Of a stretch of 64,000 bases of DNA, positions 36,662 to 44,633 are shown one piece after another. The position numbers were made by a program, and so were the translations under genes. Under the pieces are notes generated by a model, which saw nothing but the letters and a program-made list of their open reading frames with translations, ran no database searches and was not told the DNA's origin. This stretch comes from Candidatus Krumholzibacteriia bacterium (GTDB lineage Bacteria; Krumholzibacteriota; Krumholzibacteriia; G020349025): positions 5,698 to 69,697 of the forward strand of contig DASRJW010000150.1 in assembly GCA_035649275.1 (NCBI GenBank), written 5' to 3'. Positions within the stretch are counted from its first letter, which is position 1. The number at the start of each line of letters is the position of its first letter.

Positions 36662-37540
36662 ATGAGCATGCAACCAGGCTTCTTCGATCCCGACCCCCTC
36701 CCCGGTCCGAGCCGCGTGCGCTTCGGCACTTCCTCCTTCTCGGCTCCCGAGTGGGTGGGAACCTTCTACCCCCGGGGTACGCGCCCGGGCGACTTCCTCC
36801 GCCACTACGCCACGCAGTTCGACACCGTGGAAGTGGACGCCACCTACTACCACGTGCCGGCGCCGGAAACCGTGGACGCATGGGTGGCAAAGACACCGCC
36901 ACACTTTGCGCTCGCCGCCAAGTTCCCCCGCTCCATCGTGCATGGCGGCGAAGGACCCGAGCCCGACCCGACCCGGTTGCTGACGCCCGACGCCACCTAC
37001 GCCGAGCGCGACACGTTTCTCGAGGTCATGAGCCGTCTCGGCGAGCGCTGCGGGCCGCTGGTGCTCCAGTTCCCGCACTTCTCGCCCCTCGTCTTCCGCG
37101 AGCGCGCCCCGTTTTGCGACCGCCTCGAAGCCTTCCTCGCCGATTTGCCGCGGGAGTTCGCCTACGCCGTCGAGATCCGCAACCCGTACTGGCTGGACGC
37201 CGACTTCGCCGCTCTCTGTCGGCGGTGGCAGGTGGCCCTCGTCCTCGTCGACCGCGCCGGCATGCCCCACGGCGCCGACGTCGCCACCCAGTTCGACCCG
37301 TGCACCGCGCCTTTTGCCTATCTCCGTCTCCTCGGCGACCGGCAGCGCATCGAACGCATCACCACGCGCTGGGAACGCGAGGTCATCGACCACCGCCAGA
37401 GCCTGGAGCGCTGGGCGGCGCTCCTCGCGCAGCTCGCCGCCCGCACCACCGTCTTCGTCTTCGCCAACAACCACTACGCTGGCCACGCCCCCACCACGAT
37501 CCGCCGCTTGCAACAGCTGTTCCGCGCCGCCGCGGGCTAA
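36662..37540 (+). CDS. DUF72 (YecE-like) family protein
   Basis: 292 residues with a TIM-barrel-like DUF72 fold: VRFGTSSFSAPEWVGTFYP at the N-terminus, F-D-T-V-E-V-D-A-T-Y-Y, FALAAKFPR, LVLQFP, A-V-E-I-R-N-P-Y-W and the C-terminal FANNHYAGHAP. The family is widespread and its activity is not settled; a nuclease or metal-dependent hydrolase role has been suggested. It begins 9 bases after sdhB on the same strand, so it is probably cotranscribed with sdhCAB, although no functional link is known. Confidence 0.88.
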   Translation: MSMQPGFFDPDPLPGPSRVRFGTSSFSAPEWVGTFYPRGTRPGDFLRHYATQFDTVEVDATYYHVPAPETVDAWVAKTPPHFALAAKFPRSIVHGGEGPEPDPTRLLTPDATYAERDTFLEVMSRLGERCGPLVLQFPHFSPLVFRERAPFCDRLEAFLADLPREFAYAVEIRNPYWLDADFAALCRRWQVALVLVDRAGMPHGADVATQFDPCTAPFAYLRLLGDRQRIERITTRWEREVIDHRQSLERWAALLAQLAARTTVFVFANNHYAGHAPTTIRRLQQLFRAAAG

Positions 37541-37599
37541 ATGCCCACACGTTCGACGCCGGGCGCGTCCGTCACGAAGCCGCATCCCGATCGCGTGAA

Positions 37600-38145
37600 C
37601 TACCGAGTGCTGGAGGGCTCCCGCCGGTAACCATCCCGCAGGAGGGCGAAGAGCTTCTGGTCGAGGAGCGTGCCGTTCTTGAGCACGCTCTGCCGCAGCA
37701 CGCCCTCGCAGACGAAGCCGTTCTTCTCCAGGACGCGCTCCGAGGCGGGGTTGCCGGCGAAGACGTAGGCGTAGAGCCGGACGAGGTCGGAGTTTTCGAA
37801 GGCATGCGCGACCAGGGCACTCACCGCTCGCGTGACGATGCCGCGGCCCCAGAAGGGTTCGCCCAGCCAGTAGCCGATCTCGGCGCTCTTGCGGTGCACG
37901 TCCATCTGCGGCACGAAGCCGATGCCGCCGATGAGCTCCGCGGCGTTGGCGATGGCGAAGTTCGTCTCCTCCTCCTGTGCCAGGGCCGCCGCCACCCAGC
38001 GCAAGGCGTCACGGCGCGTGTAGGGGTAGGGGAAGCTGTCGCGCAGATGGCGGGAGACGTTGGGATTGTTGGCGTACTTGTGGACGGCGGCGCTGTCACG
38101 CTTCTCGTAGCTGCGGATGCAGATCGAGCCGATGTCGATGCGCAT
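37600..38145 (-). CDS. GNAT acetyltransferase, RimJ/RimL type
   Basis: 181 residues of the GNAT fold: IRSYEKRDSAAVHKYANNP at the start, then E-I-G-Y-W-L-G-E-P-F-W-G-R-G-I-V-T-R-A as the acetyl-CoA-binding motif A (about 98-116), and N-P-A-S-E-R-V-L-E-K-N-G-F with G-V-L-R at the end. Members acetylate ribosomal protein N-termini, amino acids or drugs; the substrate here is not predictable. It converges with the DUF72 gene. The upstream 144 bases hold the terminator of the next minus-strand gene. Confidence 0.88.
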   Translation of the reverse strand: MRIDIGSICIRSYEKRDSAAVHKYANNPNVSRHLRDSFPYPYTRRDALRWVAAALAQEEETNFAIANAAELIGGIGFVPQMDVHRKSAEIGYWLGEPFWGRGIVTRAVSALVAHAFENSDLVRLYAYVFAGNPASERVLEKNGFVCEGVLRQSVLKNGTLLDQKLFALLRDGYRREPSSTR

Positions 38146-38204
38146 GCCAAGCTCCCGGGCGGTGCCCTGCTTGCCTCGGACGACGTCCTGGCCCCGAAAA
38201 GCGA

Positions 38205-38243
38205 CGGCGCGGTGGGCCAGCTCTCTTGCCGCCCACCGCGCCG
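38205..38243 (-). terminator. Hairpin terminator after the Cys-rich exported protein gene
   Basis: A perfect 13-bp stem (38205-38217 with 38231-38243). On the minus strand it begins about 46 bases after the stop at 38290 and is followed by TCGCTTTTCG, a tail very like those at 41005 and 44565. Confidence 0.65.
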
Positions 38244-38289
38244 CCGGGATCCACCTGCCTGGCGGGAGCTCCCGCCCGGCGGCTGCAAC

Positions 38290-38787
38290 CTACCGGCTGC
38301 TCGTCATCATGGTTTCGCACTTCGTCTTCAGCGCCGACACCTGGGCCTTCACCTTGGGATCGTTGGAGCTGATCACCAGGATGTCGCCGGTCTTCGTGGT
38401 CCCGTGGGCCACGACGGCACCGGCCTTGTGGACGCCGCGAATGTCCTGGCACATCGAGCAGAGCTGCTTCTGCGCATCCGCATCGCTGAGCGCCATGCAA
38501 GCCTGGGCGGACTGGTCCAACTTCGCGTCCACTCCATGGAGCAGCTTGACCTTGGCGGGGTCCGACACGGTGTGGATCATGGCCATGCCGTTGTCGAGCT
38601 GCACGACTTCTCCCTGCATGACCGGCATCAGCTCGTCGAACACGGGCACGAAGTTCTTGCACATGAGACACTTGCCGAACTCTGCCTTCATGGCCTCCAT
38701 CTCCGCCTTGTCCCCCGTATGCCCCGCCCACACGGGCAACGCAGCGAGAAGAGCGAGAATCGAGGCAGCAACGACGATCTTCCTCAT
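38290..38787 (-). CDS. Exported cysteine-rich protein of unknown function
   Basis: 165 residues from ATG 38787, with GAGGG just upstream, and a signal peptide (cleavage near VWA-GHT). The mature protein has cysteines arranged as KCLMCKNF (about 39-42), ACMAL, LCSMCQ (a second CxxC) and a final KCE, together with several Met and His residues. This could bind a metal or form disulfides; there is no CxxCH, so it is not a c-type cytochrome. A central segment reads VDAKLDQSAQACMALSDAD. I do not recognise a family. It is divergent from the spermidine-synthase-like gene across 111 bases. Confidence 0.75.
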   Translation of the reverse strand: MRKIVVAASILALLAALPVWAGHTGDKAEMEAMKAEFGKCLMCKNFVPVFDELMPVMQGEVVQLDNGMAMIHTVSDPAKVKLLHGVDAKLDQSAQACMALSDADAQKQLCSMCQDIRGVHKAGAVVAHGTTKTGDILVISSNDPKVKAQVSALKTKCETMMTSSR

Positions 38788-38898
38788 GGAACCCTCCTAG
38801 TATGGGGACTTGCCCCGCGCGGTTTCGCCTGGACGGAAAAACCGCCTACGAGCATAGTGGCGTGGTTCCGAATGTCAACAGGGGCGAAAGGCACGCCC

Positions 38899-40440
38899 AT
38901 GACGCAGCTCGCACTGTATGCCGTTGTCGCCATCGCCGGTGCTGCGGTGCTCGCCATCGAGATCCTGGGCACGCGACTTCTCGGGCCCTTCTACGGCGTC
39001 AGCCTCTTCCTGTGGTCGGCGCTCATCACCGTGACCCTGGCGGCTCTGGCCGCGGGCTACGCTCTGGGCGGGCGCTGGGCCGACCGGGGCCCGCGCCTGT
39101 CGCGTCTGGGAGTGCTTCTGGCCGTAGCTGGCGGTTGGATCCTCCTGGTGCCCTGGATCCGCCATCCCCTTCTCGGCGCCCTGGAGACTCTCGGTCTCCG
39201 CGCTGCCGTGCTCGCCGCCGCGCTTCTGCTCTTCGCGCCGCCGCTTGTCTGTCTCGGCATGGTGAGCCCCTACGCCGTGCGTCTCAAGGTGGCGCGTCTC
39301 GATGCCGTCGGGCGCACCGCCGGCGATCTCTATGCCCTCTCCACCCTGGCCAGCGTGCTCTCGGCGCTGGGCACGGGTTTTTACCTGATTCCCCTCGTGG
39401 GCGTGACGAGGCTCCTGTTGCTCGTGGGCTTCCTCCTCCTCGGCGGCGCCGCACTCGCCCTCGTCGCGGATCGACGCGCCCGCACCGGCATGGGCGCTGT
39501 CGTGGCGCTCGGAGTCCTCGGTGGCTTCTCCTGGCGCAGCGCCGTCGAGGGCGCGGCGCCGGAGAGCGGCCTGCGGGCGCTACTCGACACCCCGTACGCC
39601 GAGATCCGCGTCCTCGAGCAGAACGACATCCGTTACCTGCTCCTCGACGGCGGCGTACACACCGCCATGGAGGCGAACACCTGGTTGCCGGCACAGCGCT
39701 ACGTGCCCGCCCTCGGCCTGGCGAAGCTCTTCTTCGCGCGCCCTGGCCGCTTGCTCCTGGTCGGCCTGGGTGGCGGCGCCGTGGTGAAGGACTATGCCGC
39801 CGATGCCTGGCGCATCGACGCCGTGGAGATCGATCCCGGGGTGATCGCGATGGCGCGCAAACATTTCGATCTGCGCACCGCCCAGTGCAACGTCATCTGC
39901 CAGGACGGCCGGCGCTTCCTGCGGGAGAGCGACGCGTCCTACGACCTCATCGTCCTCGACGCCTTCGGCAGCAGCTCCATCCCCTTTCATCTGGTGACGC
40001 AGGAGATGTTCGCTCTCGTGGCGGCGCGTCTCGCCCCGGAAGGGATCCTCGCCGTCAACGTGGAGACGCGCCGTTGGGACGACCCGCTGCTCGCCGCCAT
40101 CGCGGCGACCATGGCCACCAGTTTCCCGGAAATCACCGCGCTCCCCACAGCGGAACCGCCGAACACGCTCGGGAACGTGATCCTCCTCGGGGCGCGCCGC
40201 CCGCTCGAGCTACCGGACGAAGCGGTCCCGCACCCCAAGGACTATCTCGACGATCCTGCCCTGCACTGGCAGGTCTTGCAAAAGAACCACGCCTGGGAAA
40301 ACCGCTATCGCCCCGAGACCGCGGGCGTTCCGATCCTCACCGACGAGCGCAATCCGATCGAGCTGTGGGCCGAGTCAGTGAACCGCGTAGCGCGCCGATC
40401 GCTGCACGAGTTCTTCCGCCAGGGTGGCCCGAGCTGGTAG
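38899..40440 (+). CDS. Membrane-fused spermidine synthase-like protein
   Basis: 513 residues. The N-terminal half (about 1-220) has seven to eight membrane helices like those of fused-MFS/spermidine-synthase proteins (AVLAIEILGTRLLGPFYGVS, LGMVSPYAVRL, GRTAGDLYALSTLASVLSALGTGF). The C-terminal half is a polyamine-synthase-type methyltransferase fold (LLLVGLGGGAVVKDYA, DAVEIDPGVIAMARKHF, QDGRRFL, YDLIVLDAFGSSSIPFHL). The product is uncertain, since such fusions are often not true spermidine synthases. ATG 38899 was preferred (GAAAGG upstream); ATG 38872 in frame adds nine residues. It stands alone. Confidence 0.83.
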   Translation: MTQLALYAVVAIAGAAVLAIEILGTRLLGPFYGVSLFLWSALITVTLAALAAGYALGGRWADRGPRLSRLGVLLAVAGGWILLVPWIRHPLLGALETLGLRAAVLAAALLLFAPPLVCLGMVSPYAVRLKVARLDAVGRTAGDLYALSTLASVLSALGTGFYLIPLVGVTRLLLLVGFLLLGGAALALVADRRARTGMGAVVALGVLGGFSWRSAVEGAAPESGLRALLDTPYAEIRVLEQNDIRYLLLDGGVHTAMEANTWLPAQRYVPALGLAKLFFARPGRLLLVGLGGGAVVKDYAADAWRIDAVEIDPGVIAMARKHFDLRTAQCNVICQDGRRFLRESDASYDLIVLDAFGSSSIPFHLVTQEMFALVAARLAPEGILAVNVETRRWDDPLLAAIAATMATSFPEITALPTAEPPNTLGNVILLGARRPLELPDEAVPHPKDYLDDPALHWQVLQKNHAWENRYRPETAGVPILTDERNPIELWAESVNRVARRSLHEFFRQGGPSW

Positions 40441-40517
40441 GGGTCGAGCTTCGGCCCTGGAAGCCTGAGCTGTGGGAGTCAGTGGGCGGCCCGTTTTGTG
40501 AGCTGTGGGCATTATTT

Positions 40518-40940
40518 TTAATGTTGCTGGCGGAGCGGACGGATCTCCCCGGACTCGAAGATCTCCACCGGGTAGCCCTCGAGCGTCTTGGGGATTCTCG
40601 CTTCCAGCTCGGGGGTGCGCTGGATCACCATGACCCTGATGCAGGGCTTGCCGTCCGCGGTCTCGCCGAGGAACGTCCCGACCACACCTTCGAGCTTCAT
40701 GAGCGCCGGAGTGTGCGCCTCTTGCACTTGCTCGATGGGCCGCATGGGAAGCCTCCCTTCGGCGGCGACCGTGTCCGCTGGCGCTGCGACCTTGGGTGGC
40801 CCGGCCCGATCGCTCTCGCCACCGCAGCCGTAGAGCAGCACGACGAGAACCGTAGCAGCGGACCACCGGCATCCACTCGCTCGCCGTTCCCGCTCTCCGC
40901 CCAAGGGCCGACCTCCGAGGCCACGTGGCGGGTCAGCCAC
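40518..40940 (-). CDS. Putative lipoprotein sharing a domain with the neighbouring protease
   Basis: Up to 140 residues; the start is uncertain (GTG 40940 lacks a ribosome-binding site). A short hydrophobic run ends in LLYGC-GGES, a plausible lipobox. The mature part (about 75-138) reads HTPALMKLEGVVGT, then DGKPCIRVMV, IPKTLEGYPVEI and GEIRPL. This aligns well with residues just before the catalytic domain of the exported protease at 41070 (HTQQLMQLPDVVGT, IKVY, LPAELDGVPVV, GRIVAF). A small adaptor, inhibitor or propeptide-like domain is a reasonable idea. It is separated from the protease gene by a strong terminator. Confidence 0.65.
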   Translation of the reverse strand: MADPPRGLGGRPLGGERERRASGCRWSAATVLVVLLYGCGGESDRAGPPKVAAPADTVAAEGRLPMRPIEQVQEAHTPALMKLEGVVGTFLGETADGKPCIRVMVIQRTPELEARIPKTLEGYPVEIFESGEIRPLRQQH

Positions 40941-41004
40941 GTCGCTTCCTGGCCGCCTCTCGCACTAGACCACGAAAGCGAGCGGCGGGGAACGCGAAAG
41001 CGAA

Positions 41005-41034
41005 GCACCCGTCCACGGAAGCGTGGACGGGTGC
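41005..41034 (-). terminator. Hairpin terminator after the exported protease gene
   Basis: A perfect 13-bp stem (41005-41017 with 41022-41034) with a 4-base loop. On the minus strand it starts 36 bases after the protease stop and is followed by TTCGCTTTCG. Confidence 0.8.
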
Positions 41035-41069
41035 CGTCGTCACCGGCGCGTGGCGCCGACCGGAAACAC

Positions 41070-42212
41070 TCAGTTGCCCACCATCGTGGCACCGCCGCCG
41101 ATCCAGGTGAGCACCTGCCCGATGGGGTTCGCCACCGCGATGGACGAGCTGCCGGCGAAGAGCAGTCCCACAGCGCGGGGGTCCGTGTTCACATCTTCCA
41201 CCATGAGCGACCCCGAGTCGCCTCCAGCGAGGAAGCGACTGCCGCGGTTGCCGATGATGATCTGCCCGGAGTAGGTCTTGGTGAACGCAGCACCGCCGGC
41301 GCACTCGTTGTCGTAGGCGACGCTGACCGTGGCGTTCAAGCCGTCGACAGAGCTCCGCGACAGGCCCGTCGTGCGGCCGCTCTTCTTCACCTTCTGGCCG
41401 ATGGAAGCCGCCACGGTCTGGGACGAGAGCGTGCCGATCTCGAGAATGGCGCCGTCCGTCCGCACCATGCCCGGGATGACCGCGGCGATGGCGGCGTCGA
41501 CATTGCTTCCCGGCAGCGAGGCGCTGCCTGCGAGCGTCGCCACGTTTTGCGCGTTGGCCGCGACGCAGCCCACGTCGATGAGCCCCGGTTGGATGATCGG
41601 GTCACCGTTCGTGGCCACCCGGCCGTTGCCGCCGTTGACGATGTCCGAGCGGAAGACGTGATAGTTGCTCAAGATGTACTGCGTGCCACCCGTCTGGACG
41701 AGGGACCCCAGGGTGCCGCCGCAGCAGAAGCCGTTCGCCAGATCGAACCTCCAGCCGCCGGAGGTGCCGAGCTGGATGGGTGGCGTCTGTAGCGCCGTGT
41801 GGCTGACACCGCCGCCCGGGCCTTTGAACGCCACGATACGTCCGGTGACTTCCTGGACGACGGGGACGCCGTCCAGCTCCGCGGGCAAGCTCGAGGCGGC
41901 GACCTGTCTTTCCGTGTACACCTTGATCACCACGGCTCCGGCCGCGTCGAGACCCGTAGCCGTGCCGACGACATCGGGAAGTTGCATCAGCTGCTGCGTG
42001 TGGCGGTCTTGCACCGCCATGACCTCGAGCACGCGTTGCTGCAGCTTGCTCGGGAGAGCGTCGCTATCGCTGCCTTGGACGGACGGCGTCGCCGGCGCCG
42101 TGGGTTGGTCGGACACCTCACTGCAACCCACCCATACCAGACCGGCGATGGCGATGCAGGCGAGGAAACGGCCCAACCACGACCAGGACCGTGCTGCGGA
42201 ACGATTGTGCAT
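41070..42212 (-). CDS. Exported trypsin-like serine protease, probable lipoprotein
   Basis: 380 residues from ATG 42212, with AGGAGG 5 bases upstream. The N-terminal signal peptide ends in a lipobox-like VWVGC, so the mature protein may be lipid-anchored. Residues about 65-135 form the same small domain as in the downstream lipoprotein. The chymotrypsin-like domain follows: catalytic His in YILSNYHVF, Asp in NVDAAIA, Ser in GGDSGSLMVED. Cysteines in GFCCGG, VGCVA and DNECAGG may make disulfides. The substrate is unknown. It is divergent from nrfHA and ends at a strong terminator. Confidence 0.82.
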   Translation of the reverse strand: MHNRSAARSWSWLGRFLACIAIAGLVWVGCSEVSDQPTAPATPSVQGSDSDALPSKLQQRVLEVMAVQDRHTQQLMQLPDVVGTATGLDAAGAVVIKVYTERQVAASSLPAELDGVPVVQEVTGRIVAFKGPGGGVSHTALQTPPIQLGTSGGWRFDLANGFCCGGTLGSLVQTGGTQYILSNYHVFRSDIVNGGNGRVATNGDPIIQPGLIDVGCVAANAQNVATLAGSASLPGSNVDAAIAAVIPGMVRTDGAILEIGTLSSQTVAASIGQKVKKSGRTTGLSRSSVDGLNATVSVAYDNECAGGAAFTKTYSGQIIIGNRGSRFLAGGDSGSLMVEDVNTDPRAVGLLFAGSSSIAVANPIGQVLTWIGGGATMVGN

Positions 42213-42568
42213 CACATCCTCCTGGCGAAACGGAGAAGGGAAGCGGAGAAGGGGTCGCATGAATTTCACCCCTCCGCCCCTCGAAGCGTCAAGCAGGAAG
42301 TGGTTGGACATCGTTCGTTTGCCGCGGTCCACGCTCTCACTCGCAGACTCCTCATGAGGGAAACCCCGATCTCCCGGGGCCCAAAACGCTCGTGAAGGTT
42401 TTCACCATGGGAACGATGCGATCCTCGGAACGAATCCGGAGGGCGGGCGCGAGCCTGGGGGCCCCGGCACCGGCGAGGGCGTGCCCGCCTAAACCCCCGT
42501 TGACTTCGGCTCCCCTTCTCGCTCTCCTAGGGCCTTGAAACTTCACGGCTTGGGGGACTCGAGGTTCC
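42213..42568. other. Divergent intergenic region, protease / nrfHA
   Basis: 356 bases with no supported gene. A TTGACT at 42500-42505 could be a -35 for nrfH, but the matching -10 is poor. I saw no convincing FNR- or NarL-type palindrome for nitrite or oxygen control. Confidence 0.45.
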
Positions 42569-43024
42569 ATGCAGGGTCGCGTCGCGGAAACGATGGTGCT
42601 CGGGGCTTTGTTGGGCCTGGCTGCCGGTCTCGGCATCTATACATTCGTCTACGCCAAGGGCGCCTCGTACCTGACCAACGACCCCGCCGCCTGCGCCAAC
42701 TGCCACGTCATGCAGGAGTACTACGACGGTTGGCTCAAGTCGAGCCACCGCGCGGTGGCGGTGTGCAACGACTGCCACACGCCGCACGCCCTGCTCCCCA
42801 AGGTCGCCACCAAGGCTTCCAACGGCTACCATCACTCCTTCGCCTTCACCTCGCGGCGGTTCCCGGACGTGCTGCAGATCAAGCCCCACAACCTCGAGAT
42901 CACCGAGCACGCCTGTCGCCGTTGCCATGGTGATGTGGTCGAAGCCATCGACGCGCCGGCAGCAGCGCACAGCGGCGAAGTCTCCTGCGTGCGCTGCCAC
43001 GCTGGTGTAGGACACGCGCGTTGA
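42569..43024 (+). CDS. nrfH: Cytochrome c nitrite reductase small subunit NrfH
   Basis: 151 residues: one N-terminal membrane helix (about 8-28) and four CxxCH haem sites (CANCH, CNDCH, CRRCH, CVRCH), the NapC/NirT-family tetrahaem quinol dehydrogenase. It takes electrons from menaquinol and passes them to NrfA on the periplasmic side. The H-V-M-Q-E-Y-Y segment after haem 1 and the S-S-H-R-A-V-A-V-C-N-D-C-H stretch are typical. The nrfA gene follows after about 50 bases. Confidence 0.93.
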   Translation: MQGRVAETMVLGALLGLAAGLGIYTFVYAKGASYLTNDPAACANCHVMQEYYDGWLKSSHRAVAVCNDCHTPHALLPKVATKASNGYHHSFAFTSRRFPDVLQIKPHNLEITEHACRRCHGDVVEAIDAPAAAHSGEVSCVRCHAGVGHAR

Positions 43025-43076
43025 AGGGATTGGAGTTGTCCCGCATGCAGCGACCCCGACTGCCGAGGTGGTACGC

Positions 43077-44510
43077 ATGACCGCGAAGCCCCCGGCCCCG
43101 GAAGGAGCGCGCCACCCGCGGCGCGCCACTCTGTTCTTCACCGCTGGCGTCACCGCGCTCGTGAGCGCTGGGGTGATGGCGCTCCTGATCAGCATCGTGG
43201 AGCGCAAGCAGGAGGCACGCAATCCCTTCTATCGCGTCGTGGAGCTCGACGACGAGACCACGGACCCCCAGGTCTGGGGTCGCAACTTCCCCCTGCAGTA
43301 CGACCTCTACCGGCGCACCGTGGATCAGCAGCGCACGCGCTTCGGCGGCAGCGAGGCGGTGCCGCGCACGCCGACGGCGGCCGACCCCCGCTCGGTGGTG
43401 GCGCAGTCGAAGCTCGAGCAGGATCCGCGGCTCGTCGCCATGTGGGCTGGCTATGCCTTCGCGCGCGATTTCCGCGAGGAGCGCGGCCACGCCTACATGC
43501 TGGTGGACCAGACCTACACCGAGCGCCAGATCGCCGCCAAGCAACCGGGCACCTGCCTGCACTGCCACGCCTCGGTGTACGTCCCGTACAAGAAGCTCGG
43601 GGATGGCGATCTCATCCGTGGCTTCGAGCGCATGAACCAGATGCCCTTCGCCGAGGCGCGGAAGCTCGTCGAGCACCCTGTGTCGTGCATCGACTGCCAC
43701 GATCCCACCACGATGGCGCTGCGCGTCACCCGGCCCGGCTTCATCGAGGGCATCCGTGCCTTCCAGGCATCGAGGGGCGTGGCCGACTACGACGTCAACA
43801 AGATGGCGACACGGCAGGAGATGCGCGCTTTCGTCTGCGGCCAGTGCCACGTGGAGTACTACTTCAGAGGGCCGGAGAAGCGGCTGGTGTATCCGTGGTT
43901 CAAGGGCCTCCAAGCCGACAGCATCCTCTCCTATTACGACTCCGTCGGCTTCAAGGATTGGGTACACGCCGAAACCGGCGCCGAGGTCCTCAAGGCGCAG
44001 CATCCGGAGTTCGAGATGTGGAACCAGGGCATCCACGCCCGCTCCGGCGTGACCTGCGCCGACTGCCACATGCCGTACCTCCGGGTCGGGGGGCTCAAGA
44101 TCAGCGACCACCACGTCCGGAGCCCGATCCTCAACATCAACCGCGCCTGCCAGCAGTGCCACAACTGGCCGGAAGCGGAGATCCGCGACCGCGTCGAGAC
44201 CATCCAGGAACGCAACTTCGATTTGCGGAACCGGGCCATGAACGCCCTCGTGGCGCTCATCGGCGATCTTCGGGCGGCGCGGGACGCCGGACGCAGCGAC
44301 GCCGAGCTGGAGGCGGCGCGTCGCCTGCAGCGGCGCGGGCAGTTCCTCCTCGACTTCGTCGAGGCGGAGAACTCGAGCGGCTTCCACGCCCCGCAGGAGG
44401 CGGCGCGCATTCTGGGTCAATCCATCGACCTTTGCCGTCAGGGGCAGATCGCGCTGCGGGATGCCGCGGCTGCTACGGATCGACCGGTCACGGGCTCGAC
44501 CTCGAAGTGA
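43077..44510 (+). CDS. nrfA: Ammonia-forming cytochrome c nitrite reductase NrfA, CxxCH-type active-site haem
   Basis: 477 residues with an N-terminal anchor/signal helix (about 20-40). It reduces nitrite to ammonium in the periplasm with six electrons. Five haem sites are seen at about 160 (CLHCH), 204 (CIDCH), 254 (CGQCH), 327 (CADCH) and 358 (CQQCH). The first, the active-site haem, has CxxCH rather than the CxxCK of E. coli. Candidate catalytic residues remain: Arg in FREERGHAY, Tyr in CGQCHVEYYF and His in GIHARSGVTC. ATG 43077 (GAGG 8 bases upstream) was preferred to the GTG three codons earlier. Confidence 0.93.
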   Translation: MTAKPPAPEGARHPRRATLFFTAGVTALVSAGVMALLISIVERKQEARNPFYRVVELDDETTDPQVWGRNFPLQYDLYRRTVDQQRTRFGGSEAVPRTPTAADPRSVVAQSKLEQDPRLVAMWAGYAFARDFREERGHAYMLVDQTYTERQIAAKQPGTCLHCHASVYVPYKKLGDGDLIRGFERMNQMPFAEARKLVEHPVSCIDCHDPTTMALRVTRPGFIEGIRAFQASRGVADYDVNKMATRQEMRAFVCGQCHVEYYFRGPEKRLVYPWFKGLQADSILSYYDSVGFKDWVHAETGAEVLKAQHPEFEMWNQGIHARSGVTCADCHMPYLRVGGLKISDHHVRSPILNINRACQQCHNWPEAEIRDRVETIQERNFDLRNRAMNALVALIGDLRAARDAGRSDAELEAARRLQRRGQFLLDFVEAENSSGFHAPQEAARILGQSIDLCRQGQIALRDAAAATDRPVTGSTSK

Positions 44511-44564
44511 GGCACGGAAGGAAGCCTGCCTTGCAACCGGCGTCGCGAGCTCCACGAAAGCGAA

Positions 44565-44591
44565 GGGCGCCGCGTTCGCGCCGCGGCGCCC
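44565..44591 (-). terminator. Hairpin terminator between nrfA and the exported protein gene
   Basis: A 10-bp GC stem (44565-44574 with 44582-44591, loop of 7) between convergent genes. On the minus strand it is followed by TTCGCTTTCG, the same tail as at 41005, so it mainly serves the minus-strand gene. It may also stop nrfA transcripts. Confidence 0.7.
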
Positions 44592-44633
44592 AAGAGCGTT
44601 GATCCTGGTGTGTGGCTACCGGAGTTCCGGCGG

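Noticed and set aside
36019-38871. Very long open frame running from sdhB into the spermidine-synthase-like gene
   Set aside because: Before about 38872 the translation is Arg/Pro/Ala-rich and overlaps sdhB, DUF72 and the acetyltransferase in other frames. Only the last 513 residues have coding character.
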